Part shown: piece by piece, positions 15,264-24,173 of the stretch | Numbering within the stretch: position 1 is the stretch's first letter | How the letters are laid out: each line of letters begins with the position of its first letter | NCBI RefSeq assembly: GCF_048270095.1 | Contig: NZ_JBLWTL010000001.1 | Coordinates: 317,407 to 381,406 of the forward strand | Source: Maricaulis sp048270095 | GTDB lineage: Bacteria; Pseudomonadota; Alphaproteobacteria; Caulobacterales; Maricaulaceae | DNA: 64,000 bases | Direction of reading: 5' to 3' | Translations under genes and position numbers: made by a program | The notes under the pieces: model-generated | What the model saw: only the letters and a program-made list of their open reading frames with translations | What the model was told of the DNA's origin: nothing | The model's database searches: none

Positions 15264-17510
15264 ATGCGTATCGCACTTCTCTCGGCCACCGCGCTGGCCG
15301 CCGTCACGACATCCGCCTGGGCCCAGGCGCCTGCTTCCAGCAATATCCACGCCGAAGTGATTTCGGTCATTGGCCTTGGCGGCGACCCCAATTCCATTCC
15401 CGGCTCGGCCGACCTGCTTGATGCCGAAGACCTCGCCGTCCATGATTATGCCGACATCACCCGGCTCTTGCGGACCGTCGCCGGGGTGAATTTCCAGGAA
15501 GAGGATGGTTACGGCCTGCGCCCGAATATCGGCATGCGCGGCACCGGTCTCGACCGCTCTGACAAGATTACCCTGATGGAGGATGGCGTCCTGATCGCGC
15601 CGGCGCCCTATTCCGCGCCGGCGGCCTATTATTTTCCCCATGCCGGCCGCATGGCGGGTGTTGAAGTGATCAAGGGCGCGGCTGGCGTTCGCTATGGCCC
15701 GCGCACCCAGGGCGGCTCGCTCAATCTGTTCTCGACCCCGGTTCCCGACGCGTTTTCGGGCGCATTGGACCTGTGGGCCGGTGATGAGGGCATTCGTCGC
15801 GCCCATGGCTTCGCCGGCGGCATGACCGAGCTGGACGATGGCGTCCGCATTGGTGGCCTGCTCGAAGCCTATCTGGACAGCGCTGACGGATTCAAGACGA
15901 TCGATGGCTTCGAGTCGGGTTCGACCGGATATGAAATCGAGGACTATGTCGGCAAATTGCGTCTGGAATTCTCGACCGGCGGCATCGACCACATGTTCGA
16001 ACTGAAGGGCCAGGCCTCCGATGAGGTCTCCGACGAGACCTATCTCGGCCTGACCGAGGCGGACTTTGCCGCGGACCCGTTCCGCCGCTATGCCGGTAGC
16101 CAGCTCGACCAGATGAATGCCGATCACAGCGAGCTGTCGCTGCGCTATCGCGCCGATTTTTCCAACGGGCTGGAAGTGTCGGCAGTTGTCTATTCAACCC
16201 ACTTCGGCCGCGACTGGTTCAAGCTGGACAATATCGACCCGGACGGGGCGGGTGCGGCCGGCTCGGTCTCGATCTCGGCCCTGCTCGCAGACCCGGCCGC
16301 CCATTCCGATTCCCTCGACATCATTTTCGGCGGTGCCGGTCTCGTCTCGGCCGATAATGCGTTGACCGTCAAACACAATAATCGCGACTATTCGGCCGAG
16401 GGCATCCAGCTCGAGCTGGCTGGCGATCTGACGCTGGGGCGGACCGATCATGCCTGGCGGGTCGGGGTGCGCGCGCATCGCGATGACATGGATCGCTTCC
16501 AGTGGGTCGAACGCTTCCGCATGGATGACGGTGTCATGGTGCAGACAAGCGTCGATGTGCCGGGCTCCGATTCCAACCGGATCGAAAGTGCCGAAGCCAC
16601 CGCCTTCTTCATCCAGGACGAAATCAGTTTCGGCAATTGGATGCTGACGCCCGGCCTGCGCTATGAGCGTGTCGAGCTGCGGCGTGAGGATTTCGGCAAG
16701 ACCGACCCGGACCGCACCGGCGCCAATTTGACCGTGCGGACCAATACGGTCGATGCGCTGATCCCGGGATTGGGTGTGCGCTATGATTTCAACGAGAGCC
16801 TGTCTGTATTCGGCGGCGTTCATCGCGGCTTTGCACCGCCGGCACCGGGCACGACCAACCAGGAGCCCGAAGACGCCCGCAATTGGGAAATTGGCGCGCG
16901 ATATGGCCGCGAAAACTGGCAGGTCGAAGCGGTCGGCTTCTTCAATGCCTATGACAATCTCATCGGCAGCTGCACCAATTCCACCGGCGGTGGCTGCACG
17001 ATCGGCGATCAGTTCGATGGCGGTGAAGTCGATGTCCGCGGCCTGGAACTGACGGGTCGTGCCGATCTCGCGCCGCTTCTGGGACTGGGTATCTCGGTGC
17101 CGGTGCGCGCGGCCTATACCTGGACCGAGGCTGAATTCCAGACCGGTTTCAGCTCGGATTATGAGCCCTGGGGCGTCGTGGTGTCCGGTGATCTGGTCCC
17201 CTACATCCCGGAACAGCAATTCTTCGCCGCCATCGGTATTGATGCCGGACGTTTCGGCGGCGAATTGGCAATGTCCTGGGTTGATGAAGTGCGCACGACG
17301 GCCGGCCAGGGCGCTATCGCAGCTACCGATCGCATCGAGGCCCACACCGTTGCGGATCTTTCAGCCTGGTATGCCGTCAGCGAGCAGGTGCGCGCCCGCC
17401 TCTCGGTCCGAAACCTGACCGACGAAGTCTATGCGGTAGCCCGTCAGCCGGCCGGATTGCGCCCCGGGGCGCCCCGTGCCGTACTGCTGGGCCTGTCCGT
17501 CAGCTTCTGA
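15264..17510 (+). CDS. TonB-dependent outer-membrane receptor (FecA-like)
   Basis: 748 residues from the ATG at 15264. Signal peptide of about 21 residues (ending TSAWAQ); a TonB-box-like ISVIG near residue 33; plug domain about 40-150 with RPNIGMRGTGLDRSDKITLM and VIKGAAGVRYGPRTQGGSLN; then a large beta-barrel ending in the aromatic LLGLSVSF. Such receptors import ferric siderophores, haem, vitamin B12 or sugars using ExbBD-TonB energy. The plug and a ferric-citrate-receptor-like pattern favour iron uptake, as does the upstream Fur-like dyad; the ligand is not readable. Convergent with the lipoprotein gene, only 6 bp between the stops. Confidence 0.94.
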   Translation: MRIALLSATALAAVTTSAWAQAPASSNIHAEVISVIGLGGDPNSIPGSADLLDAEDLAVHDYADITRLLRTVAGVNFQEEDGYGLRPNIGMRGTGLDRSDKITLMEDGVLIAPAPYSAPAAYYFPHAGRMAGVEVIKGAAGVRYGPRTQGGSLNLFSTPVPDAFSGALDLWAGDEGIRRAHGFAGGMTELDDGVRIGGLLEAYLDSADGFKTIDGFESGSTGYEIEDYVGKLRLEFSTGGIDHMFELKGQASDEVSDETYLGLTEADFAADPFRRYAGSQLDQMNADHSELSLRYRADFSNGLEVSAVVYSTHFGRDWFKLDNIDPDGAGAAGSVSISALLADPAAHSDSLDIIFGGAGLVSADNALTVKHNNRDYSAEGIQLELAGDLTLGRTDHAWRVGVRAHRDDMDRFQWVERFRMDDGVMVQTSVDVPGSDSNRIESAEATAFFIQDEISFGNWMLTPGLRYERVELRREDFGKTDPDRTGANLTVRTNTVDALIPGLGVRYDFNESLSVFGGVHRGFAPPAPGTTNQEPEDARNWEIGARYGRENWQVEAVGFFNAYDNLIGSCTNSTGGGCTIGDQFDGGEVDVRGLELTGRADLAPLLGLGISVPVRAAYTWTEAEFQTGFSSDYEPWGVVVSGDLVPYIPEQQFFAAIGIDAGRFGGELAMSWVDEVRTTAGQGAIAATDRIEAHTVADLSAWYAVSEQVRARLSVRNLTDEVYAVARQPAGLRPGAPRAVLLGLSVSF

Positions 17511-17516
17511 CGCCGT

Positions 17517-18041
17517 TCAGTCCGCGGTGGGCCGCTGGATGCTCGGTCCGAGATTGGTCATCACGGCGCGGGCGTCGAAGGCATTCATGTCATCAGGCTT
17601 GGCGCCCCGCCCGAGCACGATTTCGGCGCTCGCTTCATAGCGGGTGATCTCGCGGTAATTGGTGTCATTCCAGAACGGGTCTGCCGCACCGCGCCAGCCC
17701 CAGCGTGGATGGAAATAGCTATAGTGCAGGCCGAATCCAGGCCGGTAGAATGGGTCCGGGCGGGAGCCGATGATCCGCGATTCCACATCGGTTGCCCGTT
17801 GCGCGACGAGGAAGTGATCATAGCCGTTCTCCAGAGTGAGTTCGGCGGCGCGGTACAGGAAATAGGTCTCGACCGTTTCGCGATCGGTCAGGGAATTGCC
17901 GCTGAATGAGACCCGGAAGCGATTGGATTCAATCTGGCTTTCCTGGAAGCCCCATTGGGTTTGGCCGGCGGCCTGGTAGGGCGTCGGTGTGGCGCATGCG
18001 GCGAGCAGGGAAAGTCCGGCGAGGCAGAGAAAGCGTTTCAT
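17517..18041 (-). CDS. CC0125/CC1285-family lipoprotein
   Basis: 174 residues: lipoprotein signal with LLAAC lipobox (Cys16), then CATPTPYQAAG and the family core RFRVSFSGNSLTDRETVETYFLYRAAELT, followed by NGYDHFLVAQRATD and a His/Trp/Tyr-rich FHPRWGWRG region. The family was named from Caulobacter and is largely confined to Caulobacterales and relatives; function unknown. AAGGATAG upstream of the ATG is a reasonable ribosome-binding site. Convergent with the TonB receptor. Confidence 0.85.
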   Translation of the reverse strand: MKRFLCLAGLSLLAACATPTPYQAAGQTQWGFQESQIESNRFRVSFSGNSLTDRETVETYFLYRAAELTLENGYDHFLVAQRATDVESRIIGSRPDPFYRPGFGLHYSYFHPRWGWRGAADPFWNDTNYREITRYEASAEIVLGRGAKPDDMNAFDARAVMTNLGPSIQRPTAD

Positions 18042-18357
18042 GATTCTATCCTTGGTCTGTTTCCCGATCGAGATTCATCAACTATGACGATGCCCCATAG
18101 ATTTGAAAGAGCCGTGTTGAAATTCTTGCCCGGGGCCGCTGCCGTCAGGCCGTGGGGGTGTCGCAATAATCCGCTTCCTTGTAGCAGGTTCGGCGGGCAT
18201 TCGGTAGCTGCAGCCTGTGAGCTGCCTCTGCCAGCGGCGTCAGTCGCGTCCGCGAGATCGCTCGATAGCGCTGCCGAACCGATCGCCGGAACCGGCTTGT
18301 CGCGCGACCTCGATGATGCGGCCAGCCAATGCCTTCTTTGCGACGCCGGGAATGGCG
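18042..18357. other. Intergenic stretch with no supported gene
   Basis: 316 bp between the lipoprotein start and the stop of the TPR/propeller gene. ORFs in several frames cross it (plus-strand frame open through 18383; minus-strand frame ending near 18150 with a TCYKEADYC segment) but none has a start with a ribosome-binding site or a recognisable product. It should contain the lipoprotein promoter; a decayed gene is possible but not demonstrable. Confidence 0.4.
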
Positions 18358-19683
18358 CTATGGCAGGTCCAGCTCAAGGATGACGGTCGCCGGGCGGGGC
18401 GTCTCGGGGGCAGAGCCGTCCTCGGGGAAAAGCGGCCAGGCTGCGTTCGCCACCAGCCAGCCGCGGCCATCAGCCAGGTCAATCAGCGTCGGTTCGGTCT
18501 CGCCGGCCATGTCGCGATGACCGCGCAGCAGGATATCGATATGGGCGACGGCATGGCCTGTCGCATCGAGGTCGATCGCCATCACCTGATGTGGGGTAAC
18601 CCCGTTGCGCACGGCGATCAGCCGACCGTCGCGCGTGTTGAGGAACCCATCAATGCCGATCAGGCTTTCATCGCCGGCGCGGACCAGCGAGACGCTGTGA
18701 TCGCCCAGATCGATGCGCCATATCCCCATCGCATAATCGGCGACGTATAGCGCGCCATGCGCCAGGGCGAGGCCCTGCAGGCTGACGAAGCGCGGGTCCT
18801 CGACCAGCAGTTCAAGCTGGCTGGAAATCGAGTTGAGGACATAGATGCGCGGGGCGTCGGCATCGGAAACATAGACAATGCCGTCGCGGACGACGAAGTC
18901 GGCGAGCCGGCGGGCACCATCCATTTCGAACCGGCGATAGAGGTCGCCCGTCATCATGTCGAAGGCAAACAGGGCCGTGCCCGCTTCCTCACCGGCCTCG
19001 AGCGGGGTCTGCGGCACGACGCCGGACGCGGCCCAGACCATGCGGTTTCGATCATCAACGGCGATGCCGAACACCGACCACAGCCCGTCCTCGCGGTCGG
19101 CGAAGACCACCGGGTCATTTGGCGCGAAGGGCTCAAGCATGAGAATTTCGCGGTTGGCGACCGAGGACAGGAAAATGCGGTCAGTCTCGATATCGACGGC
19201 AACCCCTTCGATCAGTGCGTCGGGCCGGTCAATGCGGGCGGCGCGTTCGGCATGACCGGTGGCGGTCATATTGTCGGCCAGGCGCGCCTGGACGTCCGAG
19301 AGGCGGCCGGAATCGGCGGCGTTGAGGGCCGCGAAGTCATTCCCCGCGTCAAAGCCGAGGCCGGCATCGGCCATGCGTTCGAGCACGGCAAGCGCATCGC
19401 CGGGCCGTTCGGCGTTGATCGCGACACGGTAGAGGCCGCGCAAGATGGCCGGATGGCCGGGTTTGAGGTCGAGCGCCGCTTCCAGCATGCGCCGGGCGCT
19501 CTCGTAATCGCCGGAGCGCAGGGCGCTATTGGCGCCGCCGAATAATTCCATGGCAATGCTCTGCGGCGTCGGCAGAGTTGAAGCCGGACCTTCGGCGCTG
19601 CCCTGTCCAAGCGCCGGCAGGGTGATCAGGACCGTCAGGCCCGCCGCCGCCAGCAGGCTTCGCATGGTGAGAGTTTTGCCCAT
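18358..19683 (-). CDS. Secreted TPR plus beta-propeller (SMP-30/NHL-like) protein
   Basis: 441 residues from the ATG at 19683 (a GTG at 19689 precedes it). Signal peptide ends near LPALGQG. Residues about 45-130 form two or three tetratricopeptide-like helix pairs (SGDYESARRMLEAALDLKPG, GDALAVLERMADAG). Residues about 155-440 are repeated blades with the pattern of SMP-30/NHL propellers (IEGVAVDIETDRIFLSSV, FGIAVDDRNRMVWAAS, LQGLALAHGALYVADY). An extracytoplasmic scaffold or binding protein is likely; enzymatic activity is not apparent. Lies downstream of dapF on the same strand, with about 100 bp between. Confidence 0.75.
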   Translation of the reverse strand: MGKTLTMRSLLAAAGLTVLITLPALGQGSAEGPASTLPTPQSIAMELFGGANSALRSGDYESARRMLEAALDLKPGHPAILRGLYRVAINAERPGDALAVLERMADAGLGFDAGNDFAALNAADSGRLSDVQARLADNMTATGHAERAARIDRPDALIEGVAVDIETDRIFLSSVANREILMLEPFAPNDPVVFADREDGLWSVFGIAVDDRNRMVWAASGVVPQTPLEAGEEAGTALFAFDMMTGDLYRRFEMDGARRLADFVVRDGIVYVSDADAPRIYVLNSISSQLELLVEDPRFVSLQGLALAHGALYVADYAMGIWRIDLGDHSVSLVRAGDESLIGIDGFLNTRDGRLIAVRNGVTPHQVMAIDLDATGHAVAHIDILLRGHRDMAGETEPTLIDLADGRGWLVANAAWPLFPEDGSAPETPRPATVILELDLP

Positions 19684-19785
19684 AATCACGCTTTCTATAC
19701 ATTGCCGCCTCGCGTTACGGGCCGGCTGGATGCTTGATAATATTGATTTTATTCTGGCCAGAAAGTTACTTTTGCGACAGTCCCG

Positions 19786-20610
19786 TCAGTGCCAGGGCTC
19801 GAGTTCGATCTCGCCGTCGTCCTCGACCGGGCCGGTGAGAATGACATGACCGTCGCTCTCGCGCCATTCGACAAATAGCTCGCCGCCATCGGCGGTTATC
19901 GTAGCGCTTCGCCCGGCCAGCCCCCGGCGGTGTGCCGCGACGAGCGCAGCGCAGGCCCCCGTTCCGCAGGCGGGGGTCAGTCCGGCACCGCGCTCCCAGA
20001 CCCGCAGACGGATATGAGCCGGGTCGTGGATCTGGGCGAATCCGGCATTGACCCGCTCCGGGAATACCGGATCGAGTTCAACCTCGCGGCCCAGGCGCGC
20101 CACCGGCAAACTTTCCAGATCGCGCACGAAGAAGACCGCGTGGGGATTGCCCATATTGACGGCTCCGGGGTTCTCGACGCGGATACCATCAACCTCGGCG
20201 CGGAAATCCAGACTGATCGTGTTCATTGGGCGGGCCAGCGGGATGTCGCGCCAGTCCAGGCGCGGGACGCCCATATCGACACTCACCTCACCGCCGGGCT
20301 TGCGGCCGGCCAGCAGAATGCCAGCCTGTGTGTCGATGGCCACATGCTGAAGGCCTGTCGCCTCCATCATCTGCCAGGCCGCAGCGCGTGTCCCATTGCC
20401 GCAGGCGCCAACCTCGTCGCCATCCGCATTCCAGATCCGCATGAAGACATCGGCGCGATCGGAGGTTTCGAGCACAAGTAGCTGATCGAATGGCCATCGT
20501 TGGGCCCAATCGCGAATCCGGCTGGCCGCAATCCGGGTCGGCGCCGGATTTCCCCGCGCATCGACGAGGAGAAAGGCATTGCCGGCACCATTCATCAATC
20601 TTGCTCTCAT
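19786..20610 (-). CDS. dapF: Diaminopimelate epimerase
   Basis: 274 residues from the ATG at 20610. DapF interconverts LL- and meso-diaminopimelate for lysine and peptidoglycan synthesis, without cofactor, using two cysteines: Cys70 in GACGNGTRA and Cys215 in TPACGTGACAA, both present. NGAGNAFLLVD near the start (usually NxxGNDF) and NMGNPHAVFF are also conserved. Length is normal. Divergent from the prolyl oligopeptidase gene, the two starts 86 bp apart, so promoters share this interval. Confidence 0.95.
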   Translation of the reverse strand: MRARLMNGAGNAFLLVDARGNPAPTRIAASRIRDWAQRWPFDQLLVLETSDRADVFMRIWNADGDEVGACGNGTRAAAWQMMEATGLQHVAIDTQAGILLAGRKPGGEVSVDMGVPRLDWRDIPLARPMNTISLDFRAEVDGIRVENPGAVNMGNPHAVFFVRDLESLPVARLGREVELDPVFPERVNAGFAQIHDPAHIRLRVWERGAGLTPACGTGACAALVAAHRRGLAGRSATITADGGELFVEWRESDGHVILTGPVEDDGEIELEPWH

Positions 20611-20696
20611 CCTGCTGCGATAGCGCCGAGACGGCTTTACGTCCAGCACCAGTCCGGGCTTAACTGCGCCGCAAATCGGCAAGAAGGATTTCGGTG

Positions 20697-22916
20697 ATGC
20701 GCTCAACAGCGAATAAATTGACGGCCATGGCAGGCGCGCTCTTGCTGGCGGCCTGCAGCCAGCCGGTCGCGGAAAGTGGAGACAGTGTGACCCCTGATAA
20801 TGTGGTAACCGGCGCCGGGCGTCAGATTGTGCAGATCGATCCGGACAATGATCCGCGGGTCTGGCTGGAAGAGGTCGAGGGCGAGGCCGCCATCGAGTGG
20901 GTTGAGGGGCAAAACACACGCACCTTTGATCGTCTACAGGGCGATGAACGCTATCAAGGCATGTTTGACCAGGCCCTCGCCATCTATCAGAGCGAGGACC
21001 GGATCCCTGGCGGCGCCTTCTATGGCGGCTTTGTCTGGGGCTTTTGGCAGGACGCCGCCAATACGCATGGCCTGTGGCGCCGCACAACGATGGAAAGCTA
21101 TGTCACCGACACGCCGGAATGGGATGTCATCCTCGATCTTGACGCCCTGTCGGAAACCGAAGGCCGGAATTGGGTCTGGCGCGGTGCCAATTGTCTCGCA
21201 CCGGACTATGAACATTGCATGGTCACCTTGTCCGATGGCGGCTCCGATGCCGCCGTGCGCCGGGAGTTTTCGATTTCGGCCCGTGAGTTTGTCGATGGCG
21301 GCTTCGAGACGCCTGATGCCAAGGGTGGCGTGAGCTGGATTGACGCCGACACTCTTCTGGTCGGCCTGGCCACGAGTGAGGCAGACAGCACGGATTCCGG
21401 CTATCCGTCCGTCGCCTATCGCTGGGAACGCGGTGTGGCGCTGGAAGACGCGACAGAGGTTGTGCGCGGTGACCGGTCCGATGTCGGCCTGTTCACCTTC
21501 CGCGCCGAGGATTTCGACGGCACGGTCTATATGATGGCCTCCCAGGCCGTCACCTTCTACGACACCAACTGGTGGTATCTGCCTGCGGATGCGGCACCGG
21601 TTCAGCTGCCATTGCCGGCCAAATCCTCTATCCAGGATATTTTCCACGGCCAGCTGGTCTTCACAATCGAAGAAGACTGGGCACCGGTCGAGGGCGGCGC
21701 CAGCTTCGCCCAGGGTTCGCTCCTCTCCTTTGATATTGCCGAATGGGTCGCGACCGGCGAATTGCCGAGTGTGCACACGGTCTATGTGCCCCGCGCCCGA
21801 CAATCACTTGGCGGTATGGGGTCGACGCGGACGGCCTTCCTGGTCGAGATCGACGAAAATGTTGTCGGTGGCCTGGAGGCCTTCCAGTTTGTGGATGGCG
21901 CCTGGACCTCGGAGACCATCCCGGTCCCGGCCAATATGACGATCACTCTGGGCAGCACCCATCGTCACGAAGACATTGCCTTCATGACTGCGGAAGGCTT
22001 TCTGACGCAGGATACCCTGTCTGTCGTCAATTCTGCGGCACTCACGGTTGAGCCGATCAAATCCATCCCCGCGCGCTTTGATGCCGAAGGTCTGGTGGTC
22101 GAGCAGCTCGAAGCCGCGTCGCCTGATGGCACCATGATCCCGTATTTCGTGGTGCGCCGCGAAGACACGGTGATGGACGGCACGACGCCAACCCTGCTCT
22201 ACGCCTATGGCGGGTTCCAGGTTTCGATCCGGCCGAGCTATTCGGGCAGTCGTGGCCAGCTCTGGCTGGAAAATGGCGGCGCCTATGTCGTCGCCAATAT
22301 TCGTGGCGGCGGCGAGTTTGGGCCTGCCTGGCACCAGGCCGGCCTCAAAATGGATCGCCAGCGCATCTATGATGATCTGATTGCGGTTGCTGAAGGCCTC
22401 ATCGATACCGGCCTGACCAGTTCACGCCATCTCGGCGTCTATGGCGGGTCGAACGGCGGTCTGCTGACCGGTGTGATGTATACCCAGCGGCCCGATCTGT
22501 GGAATGCCGTCGTCTCGGCTGTGCCGCTGCTCGACATGCTGCGCTATCACACCCTGCTGGCGGGCAATTCCTGGATGGGCGAATATGGCGACCCGGCCGA
22601 TCCGGACGAGGGCGCCTTCCTGCGCTCGATTTCGCCCTATCACAATGTCGACGCCAATGGCGAATACCCGGAAATCTATCTCTACACCTCGACCAAGGAT
22701 GATCGGGTTCATCCGGGCCATGCGCGCAAAATGGCGTATCTGCTCGCTGAGCTTGGCCATCCCTATCTCTACTATGAGAACACGGCGGGCGGTCATGCCG
22801 CAGCCGCCAATCTGGAGGAATACGCCCGGCGTGATGCCCTGCTCTACACTTTCCTGATGCAAAAGCTGATGGATAGCGACGAGCCGGTTACCGATGAGGG
22901 TGCCACGCCGGAATAG
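20697..22916 (+). CDS. Lipoprotein S9 prolyl oligopeptidase
   Basis: 739 residues from the ATG at 20697; AAGGA lies about 8 nt upstream (a GTG at 20694 precedes it). Lipobox LLAAC anchors it to an envelope membrane. A propeller domain (about 80-430) precedes the alpha/beta hydrolase domain with the catalytic triad: Ser585 in YGGSNGGLL, Asp669 in TKDDRVHPGHA and His700 in GGHAAA. The preceding YAYGGFQVS and VANIRGGGEFGPAWHQAG segments are typical of the S9A family, which cuts short peptides after proline. Strong terminator downstream. Confidence 0.94.
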   Translation: MRSTANKLTAMAGALLLAACSQPVAESGDSVTPDNVVTGAGRQIVQIDPDNDPRVWLEEVEGEAAIEWVEGQNTRTFDRLQGDERYQGMFDQALAIYQSEDRIPGGAFYGGFVWGFWQDAANTHGLWRRTTMESYVTDTPEWDVILDLDALSETEGRNWVWRGANCLAPDYEHCMVTLSDGGSDAAVRREFSISAREFVDGGFETPDAKGGVSWIDADTLLVGLATSEADSTDSGYPSVAYRWERGVALEDATEVVRGDRSDVGLFTFRAEDFDGTVYMMASQAVTFYDTNWWYLPADAAPVQLPLPAKSSIQDIFHGQLVFTIEEDWAPVEGGASFAQGSLLSFDIAEWVATGELPSVHTVYVPRARQSLGGMGSTRTAFLVEIDENVVGGLEAFQFVDGAWTSETIPVPANMTITLGSTHRHEDIAFMTAEGFLTQDTLSVVNSAALTVEPIKSIPARFDAEGLVVEQLEAASPDGTMIPYFVVRREDTVMDGTTPTLLYAYGGFQVSIRPSYSGSRGQLWLENGGAYVVANIRGGGEFGPAWHQAGLKMDRQRIYDDLIAVAEGLIDTGLTSSRHLGVYGGSNGGLLTGVMYTQRPDLWNAVVSAVPLLDMLRYHTLLAGNSWMGEYGDPADPDEGAFLRSISPYHNVDANGEYPEIYLYTSTKDDRVHPGHARKMAYLLAELGHPYLYYENTAGGHAAAANLEEYARRDALLYTFLMQKLMDSDEPVTDEGATPE

Positions 22917-22937
22917 TCCGTCCGGCAGGCTGAACAC

Positions 22938-22968
22938 AAAACCCCCGGAGCCTGGCTTCGGGGGTTTT
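22938..22968. terminator. Bidirectional intrinsic terminator
   Basis: AAAACCCCCG at 22938-22947 pairs perfectly with CGGGGGTTTT at 22959-22968. It sits between the oligopeptidase stop (plus) and the DUF1254 gene stop (minus), and the A/T ends give a T-run in both directions. Confidence 0.9.
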
Positions 22969-22993
22969 CATGTCCGGGCTCTATGGTTGGGCG

Positions 22994-23515
22994 CTATTGC
23001 GCGTCGCACCTGAAACTGCGCCGTTCGGCATCGGCGGCGGCGATCATCGACGGGTCTTCGACAATCTGGCGAAACAGGACCAGGCCGGTCTGCGTGGGGC
23101 TGCTCACCGAGATCGCTCCGTCCGGGACCGCGTCTGCGCCGGGCCGGTCCAGCCAGATCGCCGGGGCGCGGCCGGCATCGCGGTCGCTGAGCGTGAAGAT
23201 GTTATTGGTGCGACTGTCATACAGGCTGATCGAGGCATAGCTGCCGCTCCGCGGCCAACGGGCCTGAATCAGCAAGGGCCCGTTAGACAGGTCAAACGGG
23301 CAAATGGAGTAAAGGATATCGGGGCTGGGCCTGACGACATGGCGGCTGGCCTCGGTGACGGGGGGCGCGTGCGTTGCCGTATTGGTCGCTGCTCCACCGT
23401 TTCCCAACTGCTCCATCGCGCGGGTCATGATGAAGCCGGGAATCCAGTTCAGGGTGAACCAGAATCCGAGCATGGCCGCGAGCAGGGCTGCCGTGAGCGG
23501 TATGAGCCGGCGCAT
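22994..23515 (-). CDS. DUF1254-type membrane-anchored protein
   Basis: 173 residues: one N-terminal hydrophobic segment (about residues 5-28) and an exported beta-rich domain with the DUF1254-like YSICPFDLSNGPLLIQ and YASISLYDSRTNNIFTLSDRD stretches. Start ATG at 23515 shares its last base region with the stop of the DUF1214 gene (TGATG), so the pair is translationally coupled. In many bacteria the DUF1254 and DUF1214 domains occur in one polypeptide; here they are separate genes in the order DUF1214 then DUF1254. Function unknown. Confidence 0.75.
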   Translation of the reverse strand: MRRLIPLTAALLAAMLGFWFTLNWIPGFIMTRAMEQLGNGGAATNTATHAPPVTEASRHVVRPSPDILYSICPFDLSNGPLLIQARWPRSGSYASISLYDSRTNNIFTLSDRDAGRAPAIWLDRPGADAVPDGAISVSSPTQTGLVLFRQIVEDPSMIAAADAERRSFRCDAQ

Positions 23516-24102
23516 CAGGACTCACCCTCGCAGGACAGGCGCTCAATCCTGGGCAGGATAGCCTGGACCGGGTCGTCACTGATCGCCGGGTCCGGTTGGT
23601 ACAGGCGCAAGGTCAGGGCGAAATTGCCTGCATGGCGTGAACTCATCCAGTGGGCCGGACGCTCCGGCCGTGATGCTGCGACGGCAATATCGATCGAATT
23701 CGCAGCACTGGCGGCTGCGTGCTCTGCCGTGATGGAATGGGCGCTATCGCCATTGACGGCGAGAAAATCGTCCTCGGCGTAGAGGGTCAGGCTCCACCAC
23801 CGTGTATCCGGCTGTTGATCGAAGCTGACGCGATAACTGCAGTCTTCGCGCAAGCCTTGGCCGGAATCATCGCTGGTCGCGTTGAAATACACGGTCTCCG
23901 AGCGGTTCAGAGCCAGCAATCCGCGTCGTGCAATCGCGGCCCGCACGGCCGGGCTGGCGGCGGGGTCGCCGATCAGGAGATTGGTTTTCCACGGGCCGAC
24001 AGCCGTGCCGCCAAGCTCGAACGGGCCAAACACGAGCAGCACGGCCAGCAGCGCGCCGCCCGCCACGCCTGCCAAAGTCGCCAATCCGGTCTTGATCCAC
24101 AT
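23515..24102 (-). CDS. DUF1214-type membrane-anchored protein
   Basis: 195 residues with an N-terminal hydrophobic anchor (about residues 7-28) and the DUF1214 pattern: SETVYFNATSDDSGQGL, SYRVSFDQQPDTRWWSLTLYAEDDFL and a C-terminal FALTLRLYQPDPAI. It is first of the coupled DUF1214-DUF1254 pair, probably facing the periplasm. Family function is unknown. An about 70-bp gap separates it from the stop of the 565-residue protein gene on the same strand. Confidence 0.8.
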   Translation of the reverse strand: MWIKTGLATLAGVAGGALLAVLLVFGPFELGGTAVGPWKTNLLIGDPAASPAVRAAIARRGLLALNRSETVYFNATSDDSGQGLREDCSYRVSFDQQPDTRWWSLTLYAEDDFLAVNGDSAHSITAEHAAASAANSIDIAVAASRPERPAHWMSSRHAGNFALTLRLYQPDPAISDDPVQAILPRIERLSCEGES

Positions 24103-24173
24103 GCGACGAGCCTAGCCGTGGCCTTGCGGCTTGGAAAGTGTGTCGAACCGGTGCTGTCAGACGCGCGGGGCCG

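Noticed and set aside
17955..18383. 142-residue plus-strand ORF overlapping the lipoprotein start and the TPR gene end
   Set aside because: Runs antisense into two well-supported genes, with no recognisable product and no ribosome-binding site.
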